The position numbers and the translations under genes are program-made. 64,000 nucleotides of DNA, from the NCBI GenBank assembly GCA_905215505.1, contig CAJMPU010000011.1, positions 7,883 through 71,882 of the forward strand, read 5' to 3'. This document shows positions 49,266 through 58,782 of this stretch, piece after piece. A model generated the notes under the pieces. It worked only from the letters and a program-made list of their open reading frames with translations. It was not told where the DNA came from and ran no database searches. Positions within the stretch are counted from its first letter, which is position 1. Each line of letters starts with the position of its first letter. Source of the stretch: an uncultured bacterium (GTDB taxonomy: Bacteria; Actinomycetota; Coriobacteriia; Coriobacteriales; Coriobacteriaceae).

Positions 49266-52200
49266 GTGTATCTCAAGTCCCTCACGCTCAAAGGGTTCAA
49301 GTCGTTTGCCGACCGCGCCCACATGACGTTTGAGCCGGGCCTAACCGTCATCGTCGGTCCCAACGGCTCGGGAAAATCGAACATCTCCGACTCGATTCTG
49401 TGGGTCCTGGGTGAGCAGAGCGCCAAGCAGCTGCGCGGCCAGGCCATGGAGGACGTCATCTTCTCGGGCTCGTCGGCGCGCAAGCCGGTGGGTGTCGCCG
49501 AGGTCACGCTGGTGCTCGATAACTCGGACCATATGCTGCCCGTCGACTTTGACGAGGTGGCTATCACCCGCCGCATGTATCGCTCGGGCGAGAGTGAGTA
49601 CCTCATCAACTCGAGCCCGTGCCGTCTGATGGACATCCAGGACATCCTGCACGACTCGGGACTGGGCAAGGATACGCATTCCATCATCAGCCAGGGCAAG
49701 CTCGATGCCATTTTGCAGAGCCGCCCCGAGGAGCGCCGTGCCCTCATTGAAGAGGCCGCCGGCATCTCCAAGCACAAGCGTCGCAAGGAGCGTGCGCTTA
49801 AAAAGATCAAGTCGATGGACGAGCACCTAACACGTGCCCGCGATATCAACAAGGAAATCGCCCGTCAGTTGCGACCGCTGGAGCGTCAGGTCGATCGCGC
49901 GCGCAAGTACAAAGAGCTGTCCTCGCGCGCGAACGAGCTTACGCAGATGCTGGCCGTCGACGAGCTTCGTTCGCTGCAGTCGCAGTGGAACGACCTGGAA
50001 AGCCGCTCCAAAGAGGGCGCTGCCGAGCTTGAGCTTGCGCAATACCGCTTGGGCGAAAAGGAGCGCGAGCTCGAGAAGCTCCAAGTTATGCTCGAGGAAA
50101 AGGGCCTGTTTGTGGGCGACTTGGGCGAGCAGCGCCGCCATATGCAAGATGTGGTCGGTCGCATTAACTCCGACATGCGTCTGCTCGAGGAAAAGGGCCA
50201 TAACATGGTGTCGCGCCTGTCCGACATGCGCGGCCAGATTTCGAGCTCCGAGCATCAGCGCCGTCGCGTGGTCGAGGAGCTCGAGGATGCGCGTGCCCGG
50301 CTTGAGGAGGTGACCGGTGCGCATATGCAGGCCCAGGAGGACGTTGACGCCGCCGGTCCTGCCGCCGCCGAGCTCCACGAGCGTCGCGTTGCGCTCGACA
50401 ATCAGATTTCGCAGCTTACGCGCGAGCAGCGCGATGTGCAGCGCGTTGCCGATGATGCTGCGCTCGAGCTCGCCAAGGTAAAGGATTCGCTTTCCAATGC
50501 CGAGGTCGAGGACAACATGTACGCCTCGCGCCTGGAGCAGATCGATGAGCAGCTCGAGGAGGTCACGGCATCGCTTGATAGCCGTCGCGACCGTGCTGAG
50601 GAGCTTGAGAGCGCCCTTGAGGCGGCTCGTCAGGCCCAGATTGATGCGCGCGAGGCCACCGAGACGGCGCGCGCTGCCCTCAAGGACCTGCGTGCCCGCG
50701 AGAGCGAGGCGCGCAACAAGCTGTCCGAGGTTCGCTCGGAGCTTGCCAGCCAAAAGAAACTCGATGCCCGCATGGCTGATAGCTCGCCGCTCGTAAGCCG
50801 TCTGGTGGGCGCGCTGGGCGACGATGTTTCGGGCCGTCTGGGCGATGTGCTCGAGGCACCGCGTGAGCTCGAGGGCTTGGTCGAGCAGCTGCTTGCCGGC
50901 GATATTGATGCTCTTTTGTTTGATGACGCCGCTACGCTTGAGCGCGCCGGTCGCGCTGCCCTGGATCAGAAGAAGGCCTCGGGCGAGGCGCTGCTGGCGG
51001 CGCGCGGCGTGGGTGGCTCTGCGGCCGCCGAGGGTGCCGCCGGTACCCGTCTTGTTGACCGCCTGTCCGTGCGCGCCGGTTATGGTCCGGTTGTCGAGGC
51101 ACTGCTCGGCGGCTATTACGTGGTCGATGATTTGGCCACCGCGCTGGCCGCGCCCGTCGTTGACGGTGTGACCTACGTGACGCCCGATGGTGCCCGCGTG
51201 AGCTGTGGCGGCCTGGTTCGCGTGGGGCTTGATGCCGGCGAGGCTTCGGGTGCCTTGGAGCGTAAACGTCGTATCCGCGAGTTGGAAGGCCTGGAGCCCG
51301 ATCTCGCTGCCGTGTTTGAGCATGTTTCGGATCAGGTCGTCGAGGCCAATACTGCCGTTGAGGAGGCCCATGCTGCCGAGGGCGATGCTGCCGGCGAGAT
51401 TGCCCGCCTTGAGGGCGAGCGTCGCTCCCTGCTGTCCGAGATCGGCCGCCTGGAGCAGAGTGCCAACAATGCCGAGGTCGAGCGGGTACGGATTTCCAAG
51501 CGCCGCGAGCAGGCTGCCGAGGCCGTACGTGCCGCACGTCCGCGCGTGGATGAACTTACCCGTTCACGTGACGAGGCCCGTGCGCAGGCGAGTGACTTGG
51601 GCTTGCAGATTGCCGAGGCCAACGACGATCTCGATCGCGTTCGGCGCGATGACTCCGAGGCCGCCGGTAAACTCGCCGACGCTAAGGTGCGCCTGGCTCA
51701 GACGAGCGAGCGCCTGCGTTCGCTGAAGGGCCGCGTGCCCGATCTTGAGCATCGCCTTGAGGGTATCGACCGTCGTATCCGCGGGACGCGTCAGGCCTCA
51801 CGCTCGCTCGAGCTGCTGCGCCTTCGCGTCGATCCCATGCATGAGCGCTATTCTGCCCTGTTGGAGCGCGCCTCGGACTGGGCTGCGCGCCTGCGCGATC
51901 AGGCATCGCTTGAGGAGGCGGACTCGGCTTCGCTTAAGAAGACCATCGAGGACGCCAAGACCGAGGTCGCCCGCGCCAAAGAGAGGGTCGATGTTGCCGC
52001 CACGACGCAAAATGAGTTCAAGGTGGCGCGCGGCAAGCTCGAGGTGCAGGTCGAGGCTGCCATCAAGGCCATCACCGCCGACGGTACCACGGTGCTCGAG
52101 GAAGCGCTCATGCTGCCGGCGCCCACCGATCGCGATGCCGCCGAGCGCGAGCTTAACCAACTCGTGCGCCAGATCAACAACCTGGGTCCTGTGAACCAGG

Positions 52201-52802
52201 TCGCCATGGAGGAGTACGAGCAGCTCAGGCGCCGTGCCGATTACATCGAGGAGCAGCTGGCCGATCTTGAGAGCGCGCGCAAGGCGCTTACCAAGATCAC
52301 CGTGGCGATCGATCGCAAGATGCGCAAGGCGTTCCTAGTGACGTTTGAGAAGGTTGATGCGAACTTCCGCGAGATCTTCGCCATGCTCTTCCCGGGCGGC
52401 CAGGCACATTTGGAGATGACCGACCCCGAGCATCCGGCCGAGACGGGCATCGAGGTCGTGGCGCAGCCGCGCGGCAAGCGCATCACCAAGATGATGCTCA
52501 TGTCGGGCGGCGAGAAGAGCCTGACGGCGCTCGCCCTGCTCTTTGCCGTATACCGTACGCGCACGGTGCCGTTCTATGTGCTGGACGAGGTCGAGGCAGC
52601 GCTCGACGACGCCAACCTGTCTAAGCTCATCGGCGCCCTCGATGTGCTGCGTTCCGATACGCAGCTCTTGGTAATCTCGCATCAGCGCCGTACTATGGAG
52701 GATGCTGACGTCCTCTACGGCGTCTCGATGCAAGCCGACGGCGTCAGTCGCGTCGTCTCGCAAAAACTCGATCGCGAAACCGGAAAGGTCGTGAATGCAT
52801 AA
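49266..52802 (+). CDS. smc: Chromosome segregation protein SMC
   Basis: A 1178-residue SMC ATPase. Walker A GPNGSGKSN lies at ~32-40, coiled coil I follows, the hinge is about 500-660 (LVSRLVGALGDDVSGRLGDVLEA and GGYYVVDDLATALA), then coiled coil II. The signature MLMSGGEKSLTALAL and Walker B FYVLDEVEAALDDAN end the head. The GTG follows rnc by ten bases, and ftsY starts at its stop codon. Confidence 0.95.
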   Translation: MYLKSLTLKGFKSFADRAHMTFEPGLTVIVGPNGSGKSNISDSILWVLGEQSAKQLRGQAMEDVIFSGSSARKPVGVAEVTLVLDNSDHMLPVDFDEVAITRRMYRSGESEYLINSSPCRLMDIQDILHDSGLGKDTHSIISQGKLDAILQSRPEERRALIEEAAGISKHKRRKERALKKIKSMDEHLTRARDINKEIARQLRPLERQVDRARKYKELSSRANELTQMLAVDELRSLQSQWNDLESRSKEGAAELELAQYRLGEKERELEKLQVMLEEKGLFVGDLGEQRRHMQDVVGRINSDMRLLEEKGHNMVSRLSDMRGQISSSEHQRRRVVEELEDARARLEEVTGAHMQAQEDVDAAGPAAAELHERRVALDNQISQLTREQRDVQRVADDAALELAKVKDSLSNAEVEDNMYASRLEQIDEQLEEVTASLDSRRDRAEELESALEAARQAQIDAREATETARAALKDLRARESEARNKLSEVRSELASQKKLDARMADSSPLVSRLVGALGDDVSGRLGDVLEAPRELEGLVEQLLAGDIDALLFDDAATLERAGRAALDQKKASGEALLAARGVGGSAAAEGAAGTRLVDRLSVRAGYGPVVEALLGGYYVVDDLATALAAPVVDGVTYVTPDGARVSCGGLVRVGLDAGEASGALERKRRIRELEGLEPDLAAVFEHVSDQVVEANTAVEEAHAAEGDAAGEIARLEGERRSLLSEIGRLEQSANNAEVERVRISKRREQAAEAVRAARPRVDELTRSRDEARAQASDLGLQIAEANDDLDRVRRDDSEAAGKLADAKVRLAQTSERLRSLKGRVPDLEHRLEGIDRRIRGTRQASRSLELLRLRVDPMHERYSALLERASDWAARLRDQASLEEADSASLKKTIEDAKTEVARAKERVDVAATTQNEFKVARGKLEVQVEAAIKAITADGTTVLEEALMLPAPTDRDAAERELNQLVRQINNLGPVNQVAMEEYEQLRRRADYIEEQLADLESARKALTKITVAIDRKMRKAFLVTFEKVDANFREIFAMLFPGGQAHLEMTDPEHPAETGIEVVAQPRGKRITKMMLMSGGEKSLTALALLFAVYRTRTVPFYVLDEVEAALDDANLSKLIGALDVLRSDTQLLVISHQRRTMEDADVLYGVSMQADGVSRVVSQKLDRETGKVVNA

Positions 52803-53719
52803 TGGGATTCTTCGATGCTCTCTCGCGCGGACTTGAGCGCAGCCGTGAGGCCCTCAACGAGGTCTTTTATTTTGGCGGTGAGGTCGACGAGGATTTTTGG
52901 GAGGATCTTGAGGACACCCTCGTCATGGGTGACATGGGTGCCGAGGTCGCTATTCAGGTCTCCGATGACCTGCGCGATGCCGCGGCCAAGAAGAACCTTA
53001 AGACCGCCCCGCAGCTTCGCCGCGCTCTGGCCGAGCAGCTCGAGGGCCATTTTGTGCCTGTTGAGCGCGATCCGTTTTCCGATACGCCGAGCTGCGTGCT
53101 GTTTGTGGGCATCAACGGCGCCGGCAAGACCACCACGGTCGGCAAGATTGCGAGTGCCATGGCCGCCCGCGGCAAGAACGTGGTAATCGGTTCGGCCGAC
53201 ACCTTCCGCGCCGCCGCCATCGAGCAGCTCGATGTGTGGGGCCAGCGCGCCGGCGTGCCGGTCATCAAGCGTGACCGCGGCTCCGATCCGGCGAGCGTGT
53301 GCTATGACGTGCTCGACGAGGCCGATAAGCGCGGCAGCGACCTGGTGCTCATCGATACCGCCGGCCGTCTGCACACGAGCCCCGAGCTCATGCGCGAGCT
53401 CGCCAAGGTGGTCAATGTGACCCGTAAGCGCGCCGCCAATATGGCCGCCGGTCCCATGCCGGTCTCGGTCGTGCTTGTGATCGATGCCGCCACTGGCCAG
53501 AACGGTCTGAACCAGGCGCTCGAGTTTAACGAGGCGCTGGGCCTGGACGGTATTATCATGACTAAGCTCGACGGCACGGCTAAGGGCGGTATCGCCATGG
53601 CCGTGGCCGAGAAGCTCAAGCTCCCGATCCTGCGCATCGGCGTGGGTGAGCAGGTCGATGACCTGCAGGAGTTTAACGCCAAAGATTTCTGCCGCGCCCT
53701 GGTGGGCGAGTCCAACTAA
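52802..53719 (+). CDS. ftsY: Signal recognition particle receptor FtsY
   Basis: A 305-residue FtsY. It has the N domain (FFDALSRGLERSREALNEV) and the G domain: GINGAGKTTTVGKIA (G1), DTFRAAAIEQL, DTAGRLHT (G3) and TKLDGTAKGG. The acidic A domain of E. coli FtsY is absent, as in many Gram-positives, so membrane contact depends on the N-terminal helix. The ATG shares a base with the smc stop. Confidence 0.93.
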   Translation: MGFFDALSRGLERSREALNEVFYFGGEVDEDFWEDLEDTLVMGDMGAEVAIQVSDDLRDAAAKKNLKTAPQLRRALAEQLEGHFVPVERDPFSDTPSCVLFVGINGAGKTTTVGKIASAMAARGKNVVIGSADTFRAAAIEQLDVWGQRAGVPVIKRDRGSDPASVCYDVLDEADKRGSDLVLIDTAGRLHTSPELMRELAKVVNVTRKRAANMAAGPMPVSVVLVIDAATGQNGLNQALEFNEALGLDGIIMTKLDGTAKGGIAMAVAEKLKLPILRIGVGEQVDDLQEFNAKDFCRALVGESN

Positions 53720-53729
53720 GGAGTGACTA

Positions 53730-55205
53730 GTGTTTGATTCTCTGAGCGATCGCCTCAACGACACATTTGACCGCCTGCGCGGCAAGGGTAAGCTGACCGA
53801 GGCCGATATTACTTCGGCCATGCGCGATATTCGCATGGCGCTGCTCGAGGCCGACGTTAACTTTAAGGTCGTCAAGGAGTTCGTTGCCAAGACCAAGGAG
53901 CGCTGCATGACCGCCGAGGTCATGGAGTCGCTGTCGCCGGCGCAAAACGTCGTCAAGATCGTGCTCGACGAGCTCACCGAGATGCTTGGCTCAACCGAGA
54001 GCAAGCTCGTCTTTAGCAACCGCATTCCCAATGTCATCATGCTCGTGGGCCTGCAGGGCTCCGGTAAGACCACGGCTGCCGTAAAGCTGGCCTACCTGCT
54101 CAAGAAGCAGGGGCGCTCGCCGTTGCTCGCCGCGTGCGACGTCTACCGTCCCGCCGCTGCCGACCAGCTGGCCACGCTCGGTGGCGAGATCGGCGTGCCG
54201 GTCTTCCGCGGTGACGGAGCGCACCCGATCGACATCGCCAAGGGCGCCATCCAGGAGGCCGTCGACCACCTACGTGACGTGGTCATCGTCGATACCGCCG
54301 GACGTCTTCAGATCGACGAGCAGATGATGCAGGAGGCAGTCGACATCAAGAAGGCCGTCAAGCCCGACCAGGTGCTGATGGTCGTCGACGCCATGACCGG
54401 CCAGGACATCGTCAACGTGGTCTCGACGTTTGCCGAGCGCACCGACTTTGATGGCGTGATCATCTCCAAGCTCGACGGTGACGCCCGTGGCGGCGGCGCA
54501 CTTTCGGTGCGTCAGGTGACCGGCAAGCCCATCAAGTTCGTGAGCATGGGCGAGAAGCCCGACTCGCTGGAGCCGTTCTATCCCGATCGCATGGCCAAGC
54601 GCATCTTGGGCATGGGCGATGTCGTCGGCATCATCGAGAAGGCCCAGGAGGCCGCCGATGCCGAACAGCTCGAGGCTGCCGAGCGTATGCTGCGCGAGGG
54701 CTTCACCATGAACGACATGCTCGACCAGATGAAGGCCGTCAAGAAGATGGGCGGCATGAAGGGCATTCTGGGTATGCTACCCGGCGGCCAGCGCGCGCTC
54801 AACCAGATGGGCGGCAATCTGGACGAGGGCATCTTCGATAAGAACGAGGCCATCATCATGTCGATGACCAAGGAGGAGCGCCTGCGTCCCTCCATCATCA
54901 ACGGCCAGCGCCGCGCCCGCATTGCCAAGGGAGCCGGCGTAACCCCCACCGAGGTCAACAGCCTTATGAAGCAGTGGGGCGAGATGAATAAGATGATGGG
55001 CCGCATGCGCACGATGGCCAATCAGGCACAGGCCGGTGGCAAAAAAGGCAAAAAGGGAAAGAAGGGCAAGAAGATGCGCATGCCCAATATCCCTGGCCTG
55101 GACGCTATGGGTTTGGGCGGCATGGGCGGCCTGGGTACGGGCGGTCCCAAGTCCGATATGGAGCTGCTGCGCCAGATGGAAGCGCAGATGCGTAATAAGA
55201 AATAG
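53730..55205 (+). CDS. ffh: Signal recognition particle protein Ffh
   Basis: A 491-residue Ffh. The NG domain has GLQGSGKTTAAVKLA, CDVYRPAAADQL, DTAGRLQID and SKLDGDARGG. The M domain is Met-rich with the RNA-binding GAGVTPTEVNSLMKQWGEM. The tail is Lys/Gly/Met-rich. It follows ftsY by ten bases with AAGGAG. The SRP RNA gene was not found in the window. Confidence 0.95.
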   Translation: MFDSLSDRLNDTFDRLRGKGKLTEADITSAMRDIRMALLEADVNFKVVKEFVAKTKERCMTAEVMESLSPAQNVVKIVLDELTEMLGSTESKLVFSNRIPNVIMLVGLQGSGKTTAAVKLAYLLKKQGRSPLLAACDVYRPAAADQLATLGGEIGVPVFRGDGAHPIDIAKGAIQEAVDHLRDVVIVDTAGRLQIDEQMMQEAVDIKKAVKPDQVLMVVDAMTGQDIVNVVSTFAERTDFDGVIISKLDGDARGGGALSVRQVTGKPIKFVSMGEKPDSLEPFYPDRMAKRILGMGDVVGIIEKAQEAADAEQLEAAERMLREGFTMNDMLDQMKAVKKMGGMKGILGMLPGGQRALNQMGGNLDEGIFDKNEAIIMSMTKEERLRPSIINGQRRARIAKGAGVTPTEVNSLMKQWGEMNKMMGRMRTMANQAQAGGKKGKKGKKGKKMRMPNIPGLDAMGLGGMGGLGTGGPKSDMELLRQMEAQMRNKK

Positions 55206-55229
55206 AGCTGTAATTCCAGCTTGATATGG

Positions 55230-55262
55230 CAAAGGCCACTCGGAAGCTACCGGGTGGCCTTT
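55230..55262 (+). terminator. ffh terminator
   Basis: AAAGGCCAC and GTGGCCTTT form a stem with an inner CGG/CCG pair, about 27 bases after the ffh stop. It also lies 64 bases past the end of the convergent DUF134-NifX gene. Confidence 0.65.
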
Positions 55263-55325
55263 GTTGTTGGCTTTGATTGTTGGGTTGCGTTCGGCTTCGC
55301 GTCCCGAGCTCGCGGTGCCGTGCCG

Positions 55326-56090
55326 TTAGTGGCAGCCGCAGCCCTCATGGCCTTCGTGGTCGTGGTGGCCGTGGCAGCCGCAGGACCCGCCATGCTCATG
55401 GGTGTGCTCGTGGTCGTGGCTGTGGCAGCCGCACGTGGCCTCGCCGTTCTGTGCGAGCGTGCCGGCGATAAGGGCCTCGACGCAAGCGTCGCAGCTGCCC
55501 TGGGCACCTGCGTATACCGTGATGCCGGCTTGGGCAAGCGCGTTGATAGCGCCTCCGCCGATGCCGCCGCAGATGAGCGTGTCCACGCCGCCGTTGGCGA
55601 GCAGGCCCGCAAGTGCGCCGTGGCCGGTGCCGCCGGTGCCCACGACCTGCTCGTTGAGCACCTTGCCGTCCTGAATGTCGTAGATCTTGAACTGCTCGCT
55701 GCGGCCAAAGTGCATAAAGATGTTGCCATTGTCGTACGTGGTTGCCACCCTCATGGTGCCGACCCCCTTTGCTGGCCATGCGGCCGTTGTCGTGGTGATG
55801 GGGGAGTACGCGATATTGCCGCCTTCGATGATGAGCGCCCGACCATTGACCAACGCGTTTGCCACCTTGCGATGCGCTCGGCTGCAAATAGCCGCCACCG
55901 TGGCGCGCGCGATGCCCATCTGCTGTGCGACTGCCTCTTGGTTAAGGCCTTCCAGGTCGCACAGGCGCAGCACCTCGAGTTCGTCGACCGTCATGTCGAT
56001 GGCGTCTCCACTGGCAAGGCCGTCGGGGGTAAAGCCGCGATATTCGGGGATGATCCCAACACGGCGCAATTTCTCGCGTCTTCCTGCCAT
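55326..56090 (-). CDS. DUF134-NifX/NifB fusion with His/Cys tail
   Basis: A 254-residue fusion. Residues 1-~100 are a DUF134 helix-turn-helix domain (VDELEVLRLCDLEGLNQEAVAQQMGIARATVAAI). Residues ~110-210 are a NifX/NifB-type iron-molybdenum cofactor binding domain (MRVATTYDNGNIFMHFGRSEQFKIYDI, GVDTLICGGIGGGAI). The C-terminal 35 residues are rich in His and Cys, like a metal-binding tail. The gene probably encodes a metal-responsive or redox-responsive regulator. Two near-identical palindromes (CTGRCATATGTCAR) lie upstream and are likely its operators. It converges with ffh. Confidence 0.8.
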   Translation of the reverse strand: MAGRREKLRRVGIIPEYRGFTPDGLASGDAIDMTVDELEVLRLCDLEGLNQEAVAQQMGIARATVAAICSRAHRKVANALVNGRALIIEGGNIAYSPITTTTAAWPAKGVGTMRVATTYDNGNIFMHFGRSEQFKIYDIQDGKVLNEQVVGTGGTGHGALAGLLANGGVDTLICGGIGGGAINALAQAGITVYAGAQGSCDACVEALIAGTLAQNGEATCGCHSHDHEHTHEHGGSCGCHGHHDHEGHEGCGCH

Positions 56091-56103
56091 ACGTGCTCCT
56101 TAT

Positions 56104-56117
56104 CTGACATATGTCAA
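56104..56117. promoter_or_regulatory. Palindromic operator 1 (CTGACATATGTCAA)
   Basis: A palindrome TGACATATGTCA 14 bases upstream of the DUF134-NifX start. A second, similar box lies at 56157-56170, about 53 bases away centre to centre, or five helical turns. Both lie in the divergent region between this gene and thyA. Confidence 0.6.
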
Positions 56118-56156
56118 CAATAGAATAACGAACGTGCAGATTTACGCAAGAGATTT

Positions 56157-56170
56157 CTGGCATATGTCAG
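56157..56170. promoter_or_regulatory. Palindromic operator 2 (CTGGCATATGTCAG)
   Basis: A second copy of the same box with one changed base per half-site. It lies 86 bases before thyA, so the regulator could affect both divergent genes. Confidence 0.55.
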
Positions 56171-56256
56171 AAAACAAGGGCTTATGTTTGGGCTGTGGGG
56201 CCGCGTGCGCCTGGGCTACAATGAATCTCGCTTGTAGGTGACTGACAGGAGGGTCA

Positions 56257-57105
56257 ATGAGCAAAGCTGATCAACAGTTTGTAACCATGTGCCGCGATAT
56301 TCTGGACCATGGCACCACCACCGAGGGCCAAAAGGTCCGCCCGGTGTGGGAGGATGGCACTCCTGCCTATACCATTAAAAACTTTGGTGTCACGGCACGC
56401 TATGACCTACGTGAGGAGTTTCCGGCGCTTACCTTGCGTCGTACGGCCCTCAAATCTGCCATGGATGAGATCCTATGGATCTATCAAAAGAAGTCCAATA
56501 ACGTGCATGACCTCAACAGCCATATTTGGGATGAGTGGGCCGACGAGACTGGCTCCATCGGCAAGGCCTACGGGTATCAGATTGGGCAGAAGAGCCATTA
56601 TGCCGAGGGCGACTTTGACCAGATGGATCGCGTGCTGTACGACCTTAAGAACACGCCGTACAGCCGCCGCATTATGACGAACACCTATGTGTTTAGCGAC
56701 CTGTCCGAGATGCACCTGTATCCGTGTGCCTACAGCGTGACGTATAACGTGACGCAGCGTCCGCAGGATGATAAACCGACGCTCAACATGATTCTCAACC
56801 AGCGCAGCCAGGATATTTTGGCTGCGAACAACTGGAATGTGTGCCAGTACGCCATTTTGCTGATGATGGTCGCGCAGTCGGTCGATATGATTCCCGGCGA
56901 GCTGCTGCATGTGATTTCCGATGCCCACATTTACGACCGTCATGTCGATATCGTTCGCGAGCTTATTGAGCGTCCGCAGTTTGCTGCGCCCAAGGTAACG
57001 CTCAACCCCGATGTGCATGACTTCTATGCGTTTACGACCGATGATCTGATCGTCGAGGGCTATGAGCACGGCCCTCAGGTTAAGAACATCCCCATTGCGG
57101 TGTAG
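56257..57105 (+). CDS. thyA: Thymidylate synthase ThyA
   Basis: A 282-residue ThyA making dTMP from dUMP with methylene-tetrahydrofolate. The catalytic Cys is C157 in LYPCAYS, followed by NQRSQDILAANNWNVCQYAIL and HIYDRHVDIV. Its pairing with folA one base after the stop fits because ThyA produces dihydrofolate. It has ACAGGAGGG upstream. Confidence 0.93.
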   Translation: MSKADQQFVTMCRDILDHGTTTEGQKVRPVWEDGTPAYTIKNFGVTARYDLREEFPALTLRRTALKSAMDEILWIYQKKSNNVHDLNSHIWDEWADETGSIGKAYGYQIGQKSHYAEGDFDQMDRVLYDLKNTPYSRRIMTNTYVFSDLSEMHLYPCAYSVTYNVTQRPQDDKPTLNMILNQRSQDILAANNWNVCQYAILLMMVAQSVDMIPGELLHVISDAHIYDRHVDIVRELIERPQFAAPKVTLNPDVHDFYAFTTDDLIVEGYEHGPQVKNIPIAV

Positions 57106-57114
57106 GTGACGCGC

Positions 57115-57633
57115 ATGACGTGTAAGCTTTCTGCCATTGTCGCCGTGTGTGACGACTGGGGCATTGGTTGCGAGGGCGACATGGTGGTGTCCAATCGCTC
57201 CGATATGCGCCATTTTGTGGCGTGCACCAAAGGCTGTCCGGTCATTATGGGACGCAAGACGCTGCTGAGTTTTCCCGGCGGGCGCCCGCTTAAGAATCGA
57301 CGCAATATCGTGCTCACGCGCGATGGGGACTTTGCTCCCATGGGCGTCGACGTGGTGCATAGCATCGACGAAGCGCTCGCCGCGGTAGCCGATGAGCCCG
57401 TTGCGTGGGTGATTGGCGGCGGCGAGGTATATCGACAGTTTTTGCCGTATTGCGTGGAGGCCGAGGTTACGCATAACCATTGCGTGCATGACGTGGATAC
57501 GTACTTTCCCGATTTGGATGCCGATCCCGCGTGGGAGATTGCGCGGCGTGACGGTGTTGCCACGATTGCCTCGGGCGAGGGAGACGAGGGTGTCGATTAT
57601 GAGTTCGTGACGTATCGTCGCGTTGATGCGTAA
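57115..57633 (+). CDS. folA: Dihydrofolate reductase
   Basis: A 172-residue DHFR. LSAIVAVCDDWGIGCEGDMVV is the N-terminal strand and loop, VIMGRKTLLSFPGGRPLKNRRNIVLTR the NADPH-binding core, and AWVIGGGEVYRQFLPY the conserved strand. The ATG at 57115 is preferred over the GTG at 57106. It reduces the dihydrofolate made by ThyA, the gene before it. Confidence 0.92.
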   Translation: MTCKLSAIVAVCDDWGIGCEGDMVVSNRSDMRHFVACTKGCPVIMGRKTLLSFPGGRPLKNRRNIVLTRDGDFAPMGVDVVHSIDEALAAVADEPVAWVIGGGEVYRQFLPYCVEAEVTHNHCVHDVDTYFPDLDADPAWEIARRDGVATIASGEGDEGVDYEFVTYRRVDA

Positions 57634-57742
57634 ATCGTCTGGCGTGAACGGTATCATCGGGTTGTTTGAATGCATGGGGCGGCGCTTAGCGTCGCCTCGT
57701 TTGGTATAGGTGTGCTGTAAAGAAGGGTGCGGGCTGGCTGCT

Positions 57743-58657
57743 ATGACTGATGCCGTTGAGGTGCTGCGAATCGATTCTCTCGAGGACGAGCGGCTCGATG
57801 CCTACGTGCGACTGACCGAGCGTGAGCTTCGCTGCGTGCTGGAGCCGCAGAAGGGCATTTTTATCGCCGAGAGTGCCAAGGTCATCGAGCGTGCGGTTCG
57901 CGCCGGATACCAGCCGGTGAGCTTTCTTTTGGGCGAGCGCTGGCTCGACCAGATGATGCCGCTGTTTGAGCGCCTGGCGGTACGCGAGGGCGCGGGTCCG
58001 GTTCCCGTGTTCGTTGCCTCGATGGAGCTTATGGAGCGTCTGACGGGTTTTAACGTGACGCGCGGTGCGCTCGCGGCATTTCGTCGCCCGCGACAGATTC
58101 CGGTTGATGAGTTCTTGGGCGGCGTCGTCGAGGCGGCGGGGGAGCGCCCGGTGCGCGTGTGCGTGCTCGAGGGCATTGTCGACCACACCAACGTCGGCGC
58201 GATTTTCCGCTCGGCGGCTGCGCTGAACGTCGATGGCATTTTGGTGAGCCCTACGTGCTGCGATCCGCTGTACCGTCGCTCGGCCCGCGTGAGCATGGGC
58301 ACGGTGTTTCAGGTGCCTTGGACGCGCATTGGCAGCGAGGCGCGCGTATGGCCGCATGATGGGCTGGCGGCGCTACACGATACCGGCTTTTCGTGTGCCG
58401 CTATGGCGTTGACGGATGATTCGGTGTCGCTGGACGATCCCGCGCTCCAGGAGATTGACCGCCTGGCAATCTTTATGGGCACCGAGGGTGCTGGCTTGGG
58501 CGCCAAGACCATTGCAGGCTGCGACCGCGCCGTGCGTATTCCGATGGCGCATGGGGTCGATTCACTCAACGTGGCCGCGGCAAGCGCTGTTGCCTTTTGG
58601 CAGCTGTGCCCGCATGTGAGCAACGAGTACCACTACCAGCCGGGGCTGTATCACTAG
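57743..58657 (+). CDS. TrmH/SpoU-family RNA methyltransferase
   Basis: A 304-residue SPOUT methyltransferase. The N-terminal substrate-binding part includes LEPQKGIFIAESAKVIERAVRAG. The three SPOUT motifs are VDHTNVGAIFRSAAALNVDG, IFMGTEGAGLG and IPMAHGVDSLNVAAASAVA. It probably methylates a ribose in 23S rRNA or tRNA, but the target cannot be told. The start could also be GTG 57710. The ATG at 57743 is used because the family usually starts just before the substrate domain. Confidence 0.8.
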   Translation: MTDAVEVLRIDSLEDERLDAYVRLTERELRCVLEPQKGIFIAESAKVIERAVRAGYQPVSFLLGERWLDQMMPLFERLAVREGAGPVPVFVASMELMERLTGFNVTRGALAAFRRPRQIPVDEFLGGVVEAAGERPVRVCVLEGIVDHTNVGAIFRSAAALNVDGILVSPTCCDPLYRRSARVSMGTVFQVPWTRIGSEARVWPHDGLAALHDTGFSCAAMALTDDSVSLDDPALQEIDRLAIFMGTEGAGLGAKTIAGCDRAVRIPMAHGVDSLNVAAASAVAFWQLCPHVSNEYHYQPGLYH

Positions 58658-58782
58658 GCAGATAGTTAGCACCGGGCTCTGGTTCGGGGCGTTTCGGCCG
58701 ACGTCGGTCGGTGCTAAGCTGGTATTGGCTTTGGTCTTTAATTGCCGTTTTGTTGTTTGACGTACGCTGGTGGGGAGGGCGT

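Noticed and set aside
55221..56123. 300-codon plus-strand frame opposite the DUF134-NifX gene
   Set aside because: The opposite strand encodes two recognisable domains, and this frame is Ala/Val-rich without motifs.
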